Part shown: piece by piece, positions 31,291 to 44,000 of the stretch
Layout: every line of letters begins with the position of its first letter
Numbering within the stretch: position 1 is the stretch's first letter
Source: Rostratula benghalensis
Lineage: Eukaryota; Chordata; Aves; Charadriiformes; Rostratulidae
Reading direction: 5' to 3'
Length of the DNA: 64,000 nt
Assembly: GCA_013399305.1 (NCBI GenBank)
Contig: VXAI01000039.1
Coordinates: 753,732-817,731, forward strand
The notes under the pieces: model-generated
What the model was told of the DNA's origin: nothing
Database searches by the model: none
The model's input: only the letters and a program-made list of their open reading frames with translations
Program-made: the position numbers and the translations under genes

Positions 31291-34160
31291 ACAAGAATCA
31301 TAGAATGGTCTAGGCTGGAAGGGACCTCTAGGGTCATCTAGTTCGACCTCCCTGCAGTCAGTAGGGACACCCCCAACTAGACCAGGTTGCTCAGGGCCTT
31401 GTTGAGTTTTACCTCTAATATCTCCAGGGAAAGGGCCTCAACCACCTCCCTGGGCAACCTGTTCCAGTGCTCAACCACCCTCATAGTAAAGAACCTGTTC
31501 CTAATATCCAATCTAAATCTACTCTTCTCCAGCTTGAAGCCATTGCCCCTTGTACTGTCACTGCAGGCCTTTGTAAACAGACCCTCCCCAGCCTTCCTGT
31601 AGGCCCCCTTCATGTACTAGAAGGCTGCTATTTGGTCTCTTCTCCAGGATGAACAACCCCAGCTCCCTCAGTCTGTCCTCGTAGCAAAGGTGCTTCAACC
31701 CTCTGATAAATTTTGTGGCCCTCTTCTGGACCCACTCCATCAGGTCCATGTCCTTCCTATATTGGGCTCCAGACCTGCACACAGTGCTCCAGGTGAGATC
31801 TCACCAGAGCTGAGTAAAGTGGCAGAATCACCTCTCTGATCTGCCAGCAACACATCTTTTGATGAAGCCCAGGATGTGATTGGCCTTCTGGGCTGCAAGT
31901 GCACATTGCCTGCTCGTGTCCAGCTTCTCATCCACCAGGATCCCCAAGTCACTTTCCTCAGGGCTGCTTTCTTATACTTCATCTCCTAGTCTCTATTGAT
32001 AGTGAGGATTGTTCCAGCCCAGGTGCAACCTCATGAGGTTCATCTGGGCCCACCTCTCCAGCCTGTTCAGGTCCATCTGGATGGTATCGCATCCCTCTGG
32101 TGTATCAACAGCACCACACAATTTAGTGTCATCTGCAAACTTGCTGGTGGTGGACTAAATCCCTCTATCTATATTGTTGATAAAAATGTTAAACAGCACT
32201 GATCCCAACATGGACCCTTGAGGGACAGCACTTGTCACTGCTCTCCATCTGGACCTCAAGCCATTGAGTACCACCCCCTGGATGCGGCCATCCATCCAGT
32301 TCCTTATCCACTGAACAGTCCACCCTTCAAAACCATATCCCTCCATTTTGGTGAGCAGGATGTTGTGGGGGACCGTGTCAAAAGCCTTACAGAGGTCCAG
32401 ATAGATCAAATCCATAGGTTGTCCCTTATCTACCATAGTCATCCTATCATAGAAGGCCACTAGGTTAGTCAGGCAGGACCTGCCCCTAGTAAAGCCATGC
32501 TGGCTGTCCTGAATCACCTCCCTGTCTTCCTTGTGCCCAAGTGTGGCATCTAGAAGGATCTGTTCCATGATCTTCCCAGGCACAGGGGTGAGGCCGATAG
32601 GTCAGTAGTTCCCAGAGTCCTCCTTTCTACCCTTTTGAAAAATGGGTGTGATGTTTCCTTTCTTCCAGTCCACAGGGACTTCACCTGACTGCCACAAGTT
32701 TTCAAATATCATGGAAAGTGGCTTGGCAACTACATCAGCTAGTTCCTTCAGGACTCTGGGATGCATTTCATCAGGTCCCATGGACTTGTATACCTTCAGG
32801 TTCCTCAGTTGATCACGTACATTGTCTTCACTTACAGTGGGAGGGACTTTGTCACCCTGGTCTCCAACTTGAGGGCCATCAATGTGAGAGCTAGGAGGAA
32901 AGGGGTTGGCAGTGAAGACTGAGGCGAAAAAGTTGTTGAGAACTTCCACCTTCTCCTTGGCTGTTGATAAAAGTTCCCCAGGGTTGCTCATTGAGGGGGT
33001 ACATTTTCTTTAACCTTCCTTTTCTGGTTAACATACCTACATAAACCTTTCTTGTTTTTCTTTGCACCCTTGCCAAGTTCAATTCTAGCTGTGCCTTGGC
33101 TTTTCTAATATCATCCCTACACAGCTGGGCAACATCCCTATACTCTTCCCAGGATGCCTGTCCCTTCTTCCATTTCCTGTGTAGCCTCATCTTGGCCTTT
33201 AGTTTGACCAGCAGGTCATGGCTCAACCATGGTGGTCTATTGCCCTCCTTGCCCAATTTCCTACATGTGGGGGTTGAGATCTTTTGTGCTCTATAGAGAG
33301 TATCCTTAAAGATCTGTCAGCTTTGTTCTGCTCCCTTGTCCCTGAGGGCTGTTTCTCATAGGGTCCTATTTACTAACTCCTTAAAGAGCTGGAATTTTGC
33401 TTTCTTAAAATTTAGAGTCCTAACTGGGCTTCTTGTGGGTTTCAATCTCTGTAGGAGAGTGAACTGGACTAGGACATATCACTGCAGCCCAGACTGCCTT
33501 CAACTTTGACATCCCTGGTGATTTTGCTTGCATTTGTGACCAACTGGTCCAACAATGGATCTCCTTGAGCAGGAGTTGTTAATTTCCTGTCTAGGCACTC
33601 TAGGAGCTTCCTGGAGTGCCTGCAGCCAGCCATGTTACTTTTCCAATGGATGGCAGGGTGGTTAAAATCCCCCAGCAGGATGAGAGCCTGCGAGCACGAT
33701 GCTTCCTCAAGCTGGAGTAAGAAGACATCATGGACAGGCTCTGCCTGGTCAGGCGGCCTGTAGTAGACTCCTACAACAAGGCTCCCCTTCTTGTCCTGAT
33801 CCCCAATTCCTACCCATAAGCTCTTGACCTGCTCATGGTTATTCTTTAGCAACAGCTCTTCACGCTCTTTAATGCAAAGGCCCTTCTTCCTCTCCTGTCC
33901 CTTCTGAACAGCTTGTAGCCATGGATGGCCACACTCCAGTTACAGGATTCATCCCACCAAGTTCCTGTAATTGCTACTACAGTATAGTTTTCCTGTAGCA
34001 AGATAGCTTCCAACTCCTCCTGTTTGTTACCCGCGCTGCGTGCATTGGTGTAGAGACACTTCAGTCGGTCTGCCAGCCACATTGCCTTCTTAGAGGGGCA
34101 CTCCACTGAGCCCCCAAGACACTTTGTGACAGCTGCCCTCCTGTCTCCTGTCTCAGGGGC
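31291..34160 (-). mobile_element. Nearly complete CR1 LINE (-)
   Basis: A long minus-strand CR1 of a different subfamily from the 4.7-kb copy. The 3' end is at 31291 (AGAATCATAGAATGG). Reading 5' to 3', it holds the endonuclease N-part at 34106-33846 (CLYTNARSAGNKQEELEA and a TGTWWD motif), endonuclease C-part at 33852-33469 (GVYYRPPDQ, GDFNHPAIHW), an RT linker at 33256-32602 ([15 protein letters not shown]), RT palm at 32583-32155 ([44 protein letters not shown]), an FADDT-type motif near 32140 in a shifted frame, and the C-terminal block at 31982-31377. Breaks are few but present between blocks. The TGTWWD motif replaces the usual acidic residue of the family's ETWW motif. Confidence 0.92.
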
Positions 34161-34859
34161 TCTCAGTCCAGCTCTTCAAGACCTTGCCTTTGCTGAAGCA
34201 TTCATAGCATGCAACAGGTTGGAGGCCCTTGCTATCACCCCATCCTCCCAACCCTGATGTGTCATCCTGACACTTGCCACAGACCATTCTAAAATTATCA
34301 TCTTCATTTGCCTCAAGATCCCCACTCTAGCATGTTATTTGTTACGCATGTTTTCTGGCTTACTGGGGGATAATAGAATCTAAAGGAAATGTCTACTGGG
34401 GACAACAAATGATTTTTTCCCTCTCCATGATCCCAAACACTTGGTTTTCTTTTCAATGTTCAAAATCTCCTTTTCTTTTTCTGACTACTTTTTAAAAGGT
34501 TACCCATGTTTCTCTATGTAGGAGTGGAGGAAATCCCCAAATATGCAGGTTTTTCCTCTCTTTGGGCTCAAACAGATCATTTCAGATGTTACTAAGAATT
34601 TACAGAACCTCATGCTCAGTGTTCAGGCAATCTTTACCTTGGCTGACCCAGGCAGATGACTTGCTTACTGCCTTCTTCTATTTAACTCTGACGTGAATGT
34701 TATCTAGCTCTCAATTGACAACACCACATATAGTTGAGTTTTAAAGTTTCATTACAATTGCAAAACTACCTAACTTCCAGTATTCTCCTGGAGAAACTAT
34801 CTGCTCATGGCTTGGACAAGCACACATTTCACTGGCTGATGGCTGGGCACAAAGAGTTG
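34161..34859. other. Spacer between opposed CR1 copies
   Basis: About 700 bases, possibly with more CR1 5'-UTR sequence at the left edge. Otherwise AT-rich with nothing recognised. Confidence 0.5.
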
Positions 34860-35455
34860 TGGTGAATGGAATTAAATCCAGTTGGTGACTGCTACACATG
34901 GTGTTCCTCAGGACTCAGTACTGGGGCCAGTTCAGTTTAATATCTTTTCCAACAGTCTGGATGAGGGGATCAAGTGCACTCTTAATAAATTTGCAAATGA
35001 CATCCAGTTGGGCAGAAGTGTTGATCTGCTTGAGGGTAGGATGGCTTTACAGATGAATTTGGATAGGCTGAATCAATGGGCCAAGACCAGTGGTATGAGG
35101 TTTAACAAGGCCACATGCTGGGTCCTGCACTTGGGTCACAACAATCCCATGCAGGGCTACAGGCTTGGGAAAGAGTGGTTGGAGAGCTGCCTGGAAAAGG
35201 GCCTGGGTGTGTTGGCTTATAGCTAACTGAACATGAGCCAGCAGTGTGCCCAGGTGGAAGGCCAAGAGCACTCTCGCTTGTACCAGAAGTAGTGTGGCCA
35301 GCAGGACTAGGAAAGTGATCATCCTCTTGTACTCCTGCACTGGTGAGTCCCCACCTCAAGGACTGTGTTCAGTTGTGGGCATTGAAGTGCTGGAGCATGT
35401 TCAAAGAAGGGCATTAAAGCTGGTGAAGGGTCTAGAGCACAAGTCTTGAGAGTAA
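34860..35455 (+). mobile_element. CR1 LINE internal fragment (+)
   Basis: Plus-strand CR1 RT and C-terminal region. Remnants include [20 protein letters not shown], a FANDIQLG stretch at the FADDT position (Asp to Asn at the first catalytic Asp), [20 protein letters not shown] and EVLEHVQRRALKLVKGLEHK. It ends without the octamer tail and is truncated at both ends. It points toward the other CR1, which is in the opposite orientation. Confidence 0.88.
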
Positions 35456-38400
35456 CTGAAGTGGATTAGCTTAGGTAGGAACAGTTTTTGGTCAATTCTA
35501 AATGCTTTTGCATCTAATGTCAGGAAGAAGAATTCACATCAGCTTAAAAGGTAAAATAAAACAAGTGTATCGGATTCGTAGATAAGATTGACAAAAAATC
35601 ATGTAAAAAGGATTAATTTTGCTTCAATGTAAAAATGAGACTTAGTCACAGAGGAAAATTACTTTTTCTCTGAGGTTATCTAGCTATGTATGTTCTGTCC
35701 AGAAACCTATGCTGTTTCTATAAATATTTGAGGTTTAGAAAATTAAGCAACTGCTATGTGAGCAGCTAGAAAACAGTAAAGTTAAGAACAGAACCCAGTA
35801 CAATCCTACGCATGGCATTAAATGCCATGGGTTCTCATCTATGAGGCATCTGCCCACAGAATAAAAATTTACAAAATGGTGTACTGCAGAGTCTCTTTTA
35901 GCAAATATGCTTGAATTCAATGATCAGGGAAAAAGCAAGTTACCTTTGCCAAGTAAATGAGATTGGTTGTCTATAAATAACTGCAATAATACAGATGAAA
36001 AGAATTTGCTCTTAACAGAAGCATTTGTGCGTACAAAAGATAATTATTAACAAAAAGTCTTTCCTGCACTCCTACTGAGAATGCAAAATAAGATGAGATT
36101 TAAAAGAAAACAAATGCTGCCGCCTAGGGAGCAAGATGGAAATAAAGGCACAGGTTGAAGCCCTTCCTTCCAGCTTGTCTCCCATAGGATTCAGATCATG
36201 GCTCCCACAGTTAGACCTGTCTCTTCTGCTCTTGTTCGTGTTTCTGAGCCACCCATGACAAAAAGAGTGGCTATATGCAAGTACAGACTAACACTACTCT
36301 GGTACATAAGAGGAAGAGAGAAGTCTCTTCTGGTTGACTGTTAACAGCTTGCACTTTTGGAAAGACGTTCTCCCATCAGCAAGGGTTTTCACCACCTAGC
36401 CACATTTTTTGAGCCTTAAACATTTTCATGGAAGCGTGGTGGATTTGATGCATTCCTATCACACCCATGAGACCTTCACGACCTCCGGTCCTGAAAGGCT
36501 CTTGAAAGCCTTTAATGAGAGATGCTTTCATTCTGTTTCAAAACAAAGTGTGTTACTGTGTCTGACTGAAAAAAACTGCAAACTCTCAAAAGAGTGGTTG
36601 AAGCAAAGGGGCTGAGCACTTCCAAACTACCCGCAGCTAAGCTGGGGGCTGGAGCCCCACTGTTCCAGAAACCACACCTGACATGTCCACTGGGCAGCAG
36701 TGCATGGAGTCCAGGGAACATTTTGTTTAAGCAAGTTTCCTGGACAATTTTTTTAAAAAAATATTTCCACAGGAGGGAGAGTCAGCAATGTAATCAGCTA
36801 AAAAAAGCTCTTCTTGTAGCTCAACCAGAACAAACCCATTCATATCTATCCTTCATTAACAAAAGCCAGTAAAACATCTTCTGACCTTCGTTCAACATAA
36901 ATGGATGACTGCACACTCGCCTCACAGACAGATCAAGACTATGCTGATCCCGAGAAGCCAGAAAATATCATAAATCCTAATAAACCTAAATATTATCCAA
37001 GCACCTGACCTCAGACAGGATAGAGATCTTTTCAAGTCTTGTTTCACAATCGTGCCATTGAGGTAGTATAATCCCTTGTTAGCAGATGCAGATGTAATAA
37101 GCTAACAAGAATGCTTGGCATAAAGTTTGTCAATGTCTAAAGGTTACTGTAACATCCTTCTATGTTACTGATTTTAGCAAGTTCATAAATGCTGTCAGTA
37201 GGCGCCAGTCAACACTTGGATCAATCAAAGCGACATATGGATTTTAATGCATTTGTCAAACACGTTGGTCACCAAACGCTGGTGAGTAGTCCTGTGTTAG
37301 TCAATTTTTAATTTCAAGGAGGCTGGGATTTAATCGATTCCCGTCAGAACCAGGCATGGCTGTCTCAGTGCTATACACCAGTCCCTGTTAAAGAGAAATG
37401 CACCTCTTTACTCCATCTGGAAATGTATGTTTAAACAGTTTGAAGAACAGCAAGAACTATAAAGCATAATGCAACAAGAACAAAAGGAAATTTGGACAAC
37501 ACAGCTACAGCAATTGCAGCAAACTTTCAGAACTTGTTCCATCCAAAAAGCAGTTTGCCTGGAGGGTGAGTAGCAGAAAGATACATGAAAACAAAAGTCA
37601 AATTAAAAGAAATTTACAAAACTAAGGAGATTCTGGACAAGTCCTGCTTTTAGTGTTCCTGTTTATTTATTACAATAAAAAGAGCAATGTAAAAAAGCAA
37701 AACAATATCAGGAGAAAGGAAATACTTCTGCCTTGGTTTAGTGGAAAATTTCATTGCACGAACTCCAAGAGGCTCTGGGTACCAAGACTAAGAGAGATGC
37801 AATGTGGCTATGGCCTCAGTGCCTGGGCCTGGGCTTACCCAGTCACCTTTCCCTCCAAATAACACAATTCCAGAATCCAATCACTCCAGAAATAAGGACA
37901 GGAGCATAACCCATCTTTAAAAACCTTGCTGGGTGACTTCCCTGAGTGGCAGAGGCTGAAATTGCCAGCAGTGAAACCATTCCTGCATCCAAAGAGGCAG
38001 CTGGGTGACAATTTTGGGAACATCTAGATTGTTGTCCAAATTTTGGGCAATTAGAGGATGTGGAAGTTATCAATGTTGACCTACTGTAGCCACTGATGCA
38101 AGACCCACAGGCTATCTTTCCCTCTTTGCCAGTTAATTTTGCTGCTCTAGCACTCTGTCATCTAGACGACTTCCTACCTCACCTGTTATGTAAAGCAGAC
38201 CTTTAAAAGCACCACTGAAGGCAATAGGATTAAATAATAAGAGTGAGGACTCTACATCCAAGTCAGCCATGTCCTAAGCTTCATAGGAAGCCTTAGAGTC
38301 CTACTGCAAAAGCATGAGTCCTACTCTTCATAAGATCTGCATTGTCCTAAACATGATGTACAATTTTAACTTAAAAAAACCCTACTAAGCCCATCACACC

Positions 38401-40879
38401 AAAATTAATCTTTCTGAGCTATAAAGCTTCAACTGGAGTATATTACTGGGTTTTTTTCTGAGTTTGAAAAAGGTTTTTTTTTTGAGTGAGAATTAAGATA
38501 TGATATAATTAAGCCTTTCTAGCGTTGTTCCACATGCATCACAAAATTCTGATTTTAAACAAAAATTAAGTCCATCATACTAATATTCTGAGATATCAAC
38601 TTTTTGATCTATAAAGGTCCAGAAACACCAAACTGGAGTACAATACAGGGAGGGTTTTTTTGTATTTGTATTTGTTTTGGTTTTTTTTCTTGGGGGGAGC
38701 GGGGGTGGGGGGAGAGACTGAGTTTGGGAAAGCCTGTAAGTCATGTTTTACATTCAGCTCTGGAAGTACCCAGTTAACAGCACTGAGAGTCATTTATTTT
38801 TCTGCATTAGTTTTCATCTTTGCAACACACATCAAGAAGGTAGCACTACATAAAGCAAGAATATACCTTCATAATAAAATATGCAAATATGCTATAAGAA
38901 ATGTTGAAGCATTACTTAAAAATTTATCAAATACCCATCAAGATTATTTCAGACTTCTGCTGAAATAGTAATCCTTCTCCATTAGTCTTCATGGAGAGTA
39001 GTGCAGAAGTTACTGCGAAATGGCATTCACCTCCAAAGATTCTAATGTGTTTAGACATTCCCAAACACAGGAACCACTTCACACACCATCTCTGTAGATC
39101 CCAACTGAATAAGAGGTATCTCATCTTGGGTAAGATTAGAAAGAAGTAGGATCTGTGACATACATCTGCATTACTTTTTAAATCTTGCTGTCAAAATTTA
39201 CCTGTGGGAATGGCCAGAACTTTTTAATGGTCAGAAAATGAAGTACATAGGGCAGGGGCATATTTGGTGAATAATTACATGCAGTGCTGAACTCACCATT
39301 TTTCAAATATGCAGAAAACCAGGATGATTTAAAGTCAGTTCTAAGGTTTTATCTTAAGCATTCATATGGTGGGAACTCTGGTGTGATTATACTTATCAGC
39401 CTATATGCTGGTTTTCATTTGGATTTGTTTCATTTAGTCATCTTTAAAAAAACATATTTTTTCTGATTTTTGCAAAGAATTGCAATGCTACGCACACTTT
39501 CATCAAATACTGAAGGAATATTTCTACAACTAACAAGAACAGAGTTGGTAAAGTGCCCTGGTAAGCACAATTATTTATCAAAATAGAATTACAAAAGGAA
39601 GCAGCTTATCACTTCCATCCACTAACTAATTCAAAGCATAGTACACAACTGTGCTGGTGTTTGATACAACTTGAAAAAGTGAAATTTTCCAGATCTGGAT
39701 ATGGAAACAACAGCTGGGAGCACAGAGGACCTTTCTTAAAAGGATTTGCTGCCAGTACAGAAATTGTAGATTTTTGTGGAATTTTCACCACTGATACATT
39801 GTTGGGAGACACTGGTCATCTTTCTTTTCCATCCACATATTCATGTCTCTCCTTGACCGCTTTGTCCTACACTCCCAGCCCTCCACCTGTGCCACACGTA
39901 TCACCCCTCAGTCAATGATTAGTTTTTGCACAAAGGAGAGGAAAGCAGGCATGTGCTGGAAGATAAAGATAGCTTCGACCCTTTAAAGGCATTATAAGAC
40001 AATAGCATTCTTGTTTTTCAAAACCAAAGTCACTGACCTGTGAATGTTCATCAGGCATGAAGCATGCTGTACACCTCTGCCTGCGTTGCTGCTGCCCAGC
40101 AAAGCCTGACGGAGCCATTGTCTGGGGCCAGGGCTAGAGCAGGTGCCACCTGGCTTGGATCGAAAGGTAGAAGCCATCTGTGTATTACAAAGCACCGTAA
40201 AATAACCCAAATACAATTCATTTCAAGCAGCATGCAGAAGTCAGAGGTTCTGAGCAGAACGGAAGGGAACAAATGTGACAAAGGCTCTGTTCTCATGAGC
40301 ACAAGCGGGTGAAGGAAAGAAGCGAAGGCCAGTGCTCGCTCACTCTCCCTGTGAGAAGGTCCACCAGACCGACTCTGGAGTGCATGTGCCCCCTGCCCAC
40401 ACCTCCAGACCTCCAAAACAGCCCTTACTTACACAGGAACAGAAGGTGTCCAGGTCACAGCCCTCCACCAGCATGACCTGCAGGTAGGTACCCCCGGGGC
40501 AGCGCCTTGGTACATGTAAGGCTGCCATCACTAGTTTGACAGAAACCCCTCTGGTGGCTGCCCAGGGGTTTCTGGCATCTGCAGGCTCAGATCCTCACAG
40601 AAACCATGAGGAGCTGCCACCACCAGCACTGCCCATGGCAGAGGTGCTGGGGCCTCTTTGCTCCCAGGTGCTGCTGTGGAAGTGGCACTGTGTACCCATT
40701 CATTTCCTTCTCCAAGCAATTGACCTACTGGTATGCAGCCAGGACATCTCTTTCTTACCCTGTGATCTGTCTTGCGTGAGAAAACATATCAGGGTTCATT
40801 TTATAAAGTGTACTACGGCTATGTTTAGAAACAGTAGTTTTAACAGAGTGAGAGTACTTTGTTTAAACAGGCAAACTGA
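35456..40879. other. AT-rich intergenic DNA downstream of SPINK2
   Basis: 5.4 kb with no gene recognised on either strand. It includes a diverged local duplication at 38371-38740 and a G-rich patch at 38693-38713. One minus-strand donor-like site (TCCTGT|GTAAGTAAG) lies near 40430. Confidence 0.5.
38371..38740. repeat. Diverged direct duplication, about 190-bp offset
   Basis: A left copy (38371-38475) and a right copy (38558-38740) share the order AAG.CCATCA.AC, CTATAAAG, AAACTGGAGTA-like, a long T run, then CTGAGTTTG. The offset varies with indels. No coding potential was seen. Confidence 0.6.
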
Positions 40880-40885
40880 TTTATT
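40880..40885 (-). terminator. SPINK2 poly(A) signal
   Basis: TTTATT on the + strand reads AATAAA on the minus strand, 108 bases beyond the SPINK2 stop. That predicts a short 3' UTR of about 125-135 bases. Confidence 0.65.
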
Positions 40886-40992
40886 AAGATAGAGTACACA
40901 GAAGGCACATTTTTAAATGGAAAATAAAGCATTGCTTCCATTTGGACTGTCTGTGTCCCTCTCATTTTCTTGAAAAGCAACCACCTGCTGTA

Positions 40993-41038
40993 TCAGCATG
41001 TTCCCATCTTGAAAATTTGGACATCCTTTTTATTTTCA
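40993..41038 (-). CDS. SPINK2: SPINK2 last exon
   Basis: 46 bases. The acceptor TTCTTCTTCTTGCAG (AG at 41040-41039) is followed by T, which completes Ser from the AG of exon 3, then [14 protein letters not shown] and TGA. It supplies the sixth Kazal Cys at the correct spacing, and the phase fits exactly. Confidence 0.9.
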
Positions 41039-44000
41039 CTGCAAGAAGAAGAAAAATATTTTAGAAGAGAGAAGCACTATGCTCTAATTTAACAAAGACA
41101 TTTTATAAAGTGGACTCTCCCATATCTTTCTATGTGTTCAATTAAATGCAGCGATGCATTTAATTGCATCACTTGTGACAAACATTATTGCAAAGTAACT
41201 GTGATGCAAAGATTTATGAATCACACAAAGAGCAAGTAACTTGGCAGAGAGAACCTCACTTCAGGCTTTGTTAACTATAAACACCTGATAAAACCATCTG
41301 TGAATCTGAGAAGTATCAAATCACATGACAAATCTCCTATTATGGACTAAAGTGCCCATTACAAAGCACTAAGGCAAGTCAAACTTTGCAGACTCTGAAG
41401 TGGGAAATAGTTCTAATGATTATAAAATTTTCCCCTTTCATGTGGCTTTGCTAACATTTGAAAGTGTGGTTCTCTGAACTTCGGTATCTTCTTTAAGGAA
41501 CTTTTAGCCAACTCTCCCTTAGTTCAGGAACATTAGATTTTTTTTTGTTTGATTGTTTTGGAAGACGCACATGTGGTACTTTGGGATGCCCTATTTCAAA
41601 ATCTCAGTTGACGAAGCAAGTGCAGTTACAAAAACAAAGTGCTGGAATGCAAACTGCCCTGGATCTTCAGTTCACTTCCCTATCTTAATAGAATCAATAT
41701 GTTTTATTCCTCATGAAATTCAAGAGGTTTGTGATTACCCAAAAGCAGAGATATTCTGTATTGGTAGTTGTTTCAGGAATCTTTTAGCCTGGAGTTAGTG
41801 AAGCAGATTAGGAATATGAAAGGAAAAATCAAGCCTGGAGGATGTAAAACACATGTAAAGATGTGAGGAAAAGTTCTGCCTGAAGTATAGACCTTGCATT
41901 AAACCCTGTAGCTTAAGCCTCTGCTGTGCTGTGTCCAAAGAGCCTGTGGTCCTGCCAGACCAGCTGTTGTCACTGCTATGGGACAGTAAGTGTGGAATAG
42001 ACCTGGGATGTGCATTTGAGCAGCCACTTAAGAACGGATTACATCTAAGATTTAAAAAAAAAAAAAAAAAAAAAAAAAGAAAAAAGTCAGGGAGCAAGAC
42101 TAGCTTTGGCCTCACAGTTAACGGATTGCACTGCAGAACCAGGATGGACAAGGCTTGTGCTGCATCTTTGCTCCAGGTGCCTCATGTTATAATGGATCAG
42201 CCACAGCAACCTCTCCTGCAGTTCTGATGTACATGGGGGTCTCCAGGTGCCCACACACTCTTGAGTTGCTAAAAAAGCCCAAGGACAGTACTTCCTTAGC
42301 CACCAGGGAAGTGCAGCTCTCTTTAAAAAGTCCTTTAATGGACTTAAACATGGGCTGGAAGTGACCTGCAAGTTGGCTGTTGAGAATCACCTAAGTTAAT
42401 TTAGAACTATCTGTTTTGTAATTCACTATGGGATATGCCCAATATTTGTTTCTGCATGACCACATTATACTATTTATCTCAGCAACTACTGAGGGGCAGG
42501 ACAGGAAGAAGGGCAGAAAGATCTCCTTGTTCTCCCCTCCTAAGGAATGTGATGAACTGTACCTTAGACTCCTTGAAGTGAAATGACCATTGCTTATGAT
42601 GATGAACCATTTCTCAAGGCTGAAAACATTCCAATAAGACAAAGTGTTTTATTCCTCTTGTGTTCATGCCAAGTCAAACACTTTAGAACAACTCCAGACT
42701 TAACTAGAAAGCCACTGAGTACAGCAACTACTGAATTATTAAAGAAAAAATAATCAAGAGAGTATCTGATCACCCCTTTTCTAGACCAAAATGCATGTTT
42801 CCGAGCACGTAAGATACCAACAAAAAAAGACGGTTAAGATAAAAATCTATCTTGTGTGTCTAACTGAATTATATCCCATGTAATGTATGAAACACACACT
42901 TTACATCTCATACTAATAAGATGCTTGGCCCATCATGTGCCACTTAAAGAATTGAGGGGAAACAAGCAGCAGGTTTGCCTAGAGAGCCCTTTGTGCTATG
43001 TTCAGTGCTGTATTCAGGAATCCGCACCCACCCAGAACTGAGTGATCATGCCAGAAACATGAAACACCCTAGAAATGGAAGGCTGGATCTCAAAGCCCAT
43101 CATTCTGCTCTGAGGAAAGATCAAATATACTGTTCAGGTTGTGAGATACTCTCCTCTCTATATCTCCACAACGTGGATTTGCGCTCTCTTTGTGTGATAC
43201 TTAGCACTTCTCTGACTTTCATTGTGCTGATTTCAGTCCATTCCTCCGGGTCCCTGCATGGTATCTCACCCATCATTGTACCTCATGCCATTTTGTAAAC
43301 TTGTATTGTCTTGTTTCTAGTATCCAATACATTACAAAAATACAGAATTATGTACTACACCTAAAGGAAATCCCACTTAATAGCTCTTTCCAGTTTGACT
43401 GTAAATTGCCAATTACTGCTTTTAAACCACAGCATTTTAAACTGCTGTGACTTCATCCTCCAACAATTTCACCTGAATAACTATTTTTCTGCTTATGTGA
43501 ATGTCAAGTGGAGCTACATAAAATGTCTTATTAATGTCATGGAGCAACACCTAGGTTTCCTCTTATTCTGCTAGGCCAATTAACTTGCCAAAAAAATAAA
43601 TCTCATGGATTTGATCGGATTATTTCCGACAAACCTGTATCAGTTTTGCTTACTCTCTTTTTTACCTCTGGCTTCAGGGGTAATGTTTTACTCCAGCATT
43701 GTTCTAGGCAAGAAAGATGGGTAAGCTCCTAATATATAACATGCCAGCACCTCTTTTCTCTCTTTTTCACAGATTGTGCTGTGTGTGCCCTTTGGCTCCT
43801 TCTTTGGTCCTGTGTGTGTATGTGCGCCCCCCACCCCCAAACTGCAGTTTTGCCAATTCTCTTCACAATTTCTAATTTTCTTGGGTAGTTTGTGCTGTAT
43901 TCTGGGGAAAATGTTACCAAATTCTGCAGATCTGCATACATTTAACCATACTTTTATACATTTTTGTACTTTAAAATATTATTTCCTGAAGTATCCTTTA

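Noticed and set aside
31098..31313. Open frames in the 31.1-kb region as genes
   Set aside because: They are the decayed 3' end of an old CR1.
40340..40531. Cys-containing minus frame (GCDLDTFCSCVSK) considered as the last SPINK2 exon
   Set aside because: Wrong Cys spacing, no stop in the right place and wrong phase; the segment at 40993-41038 fits exactly.
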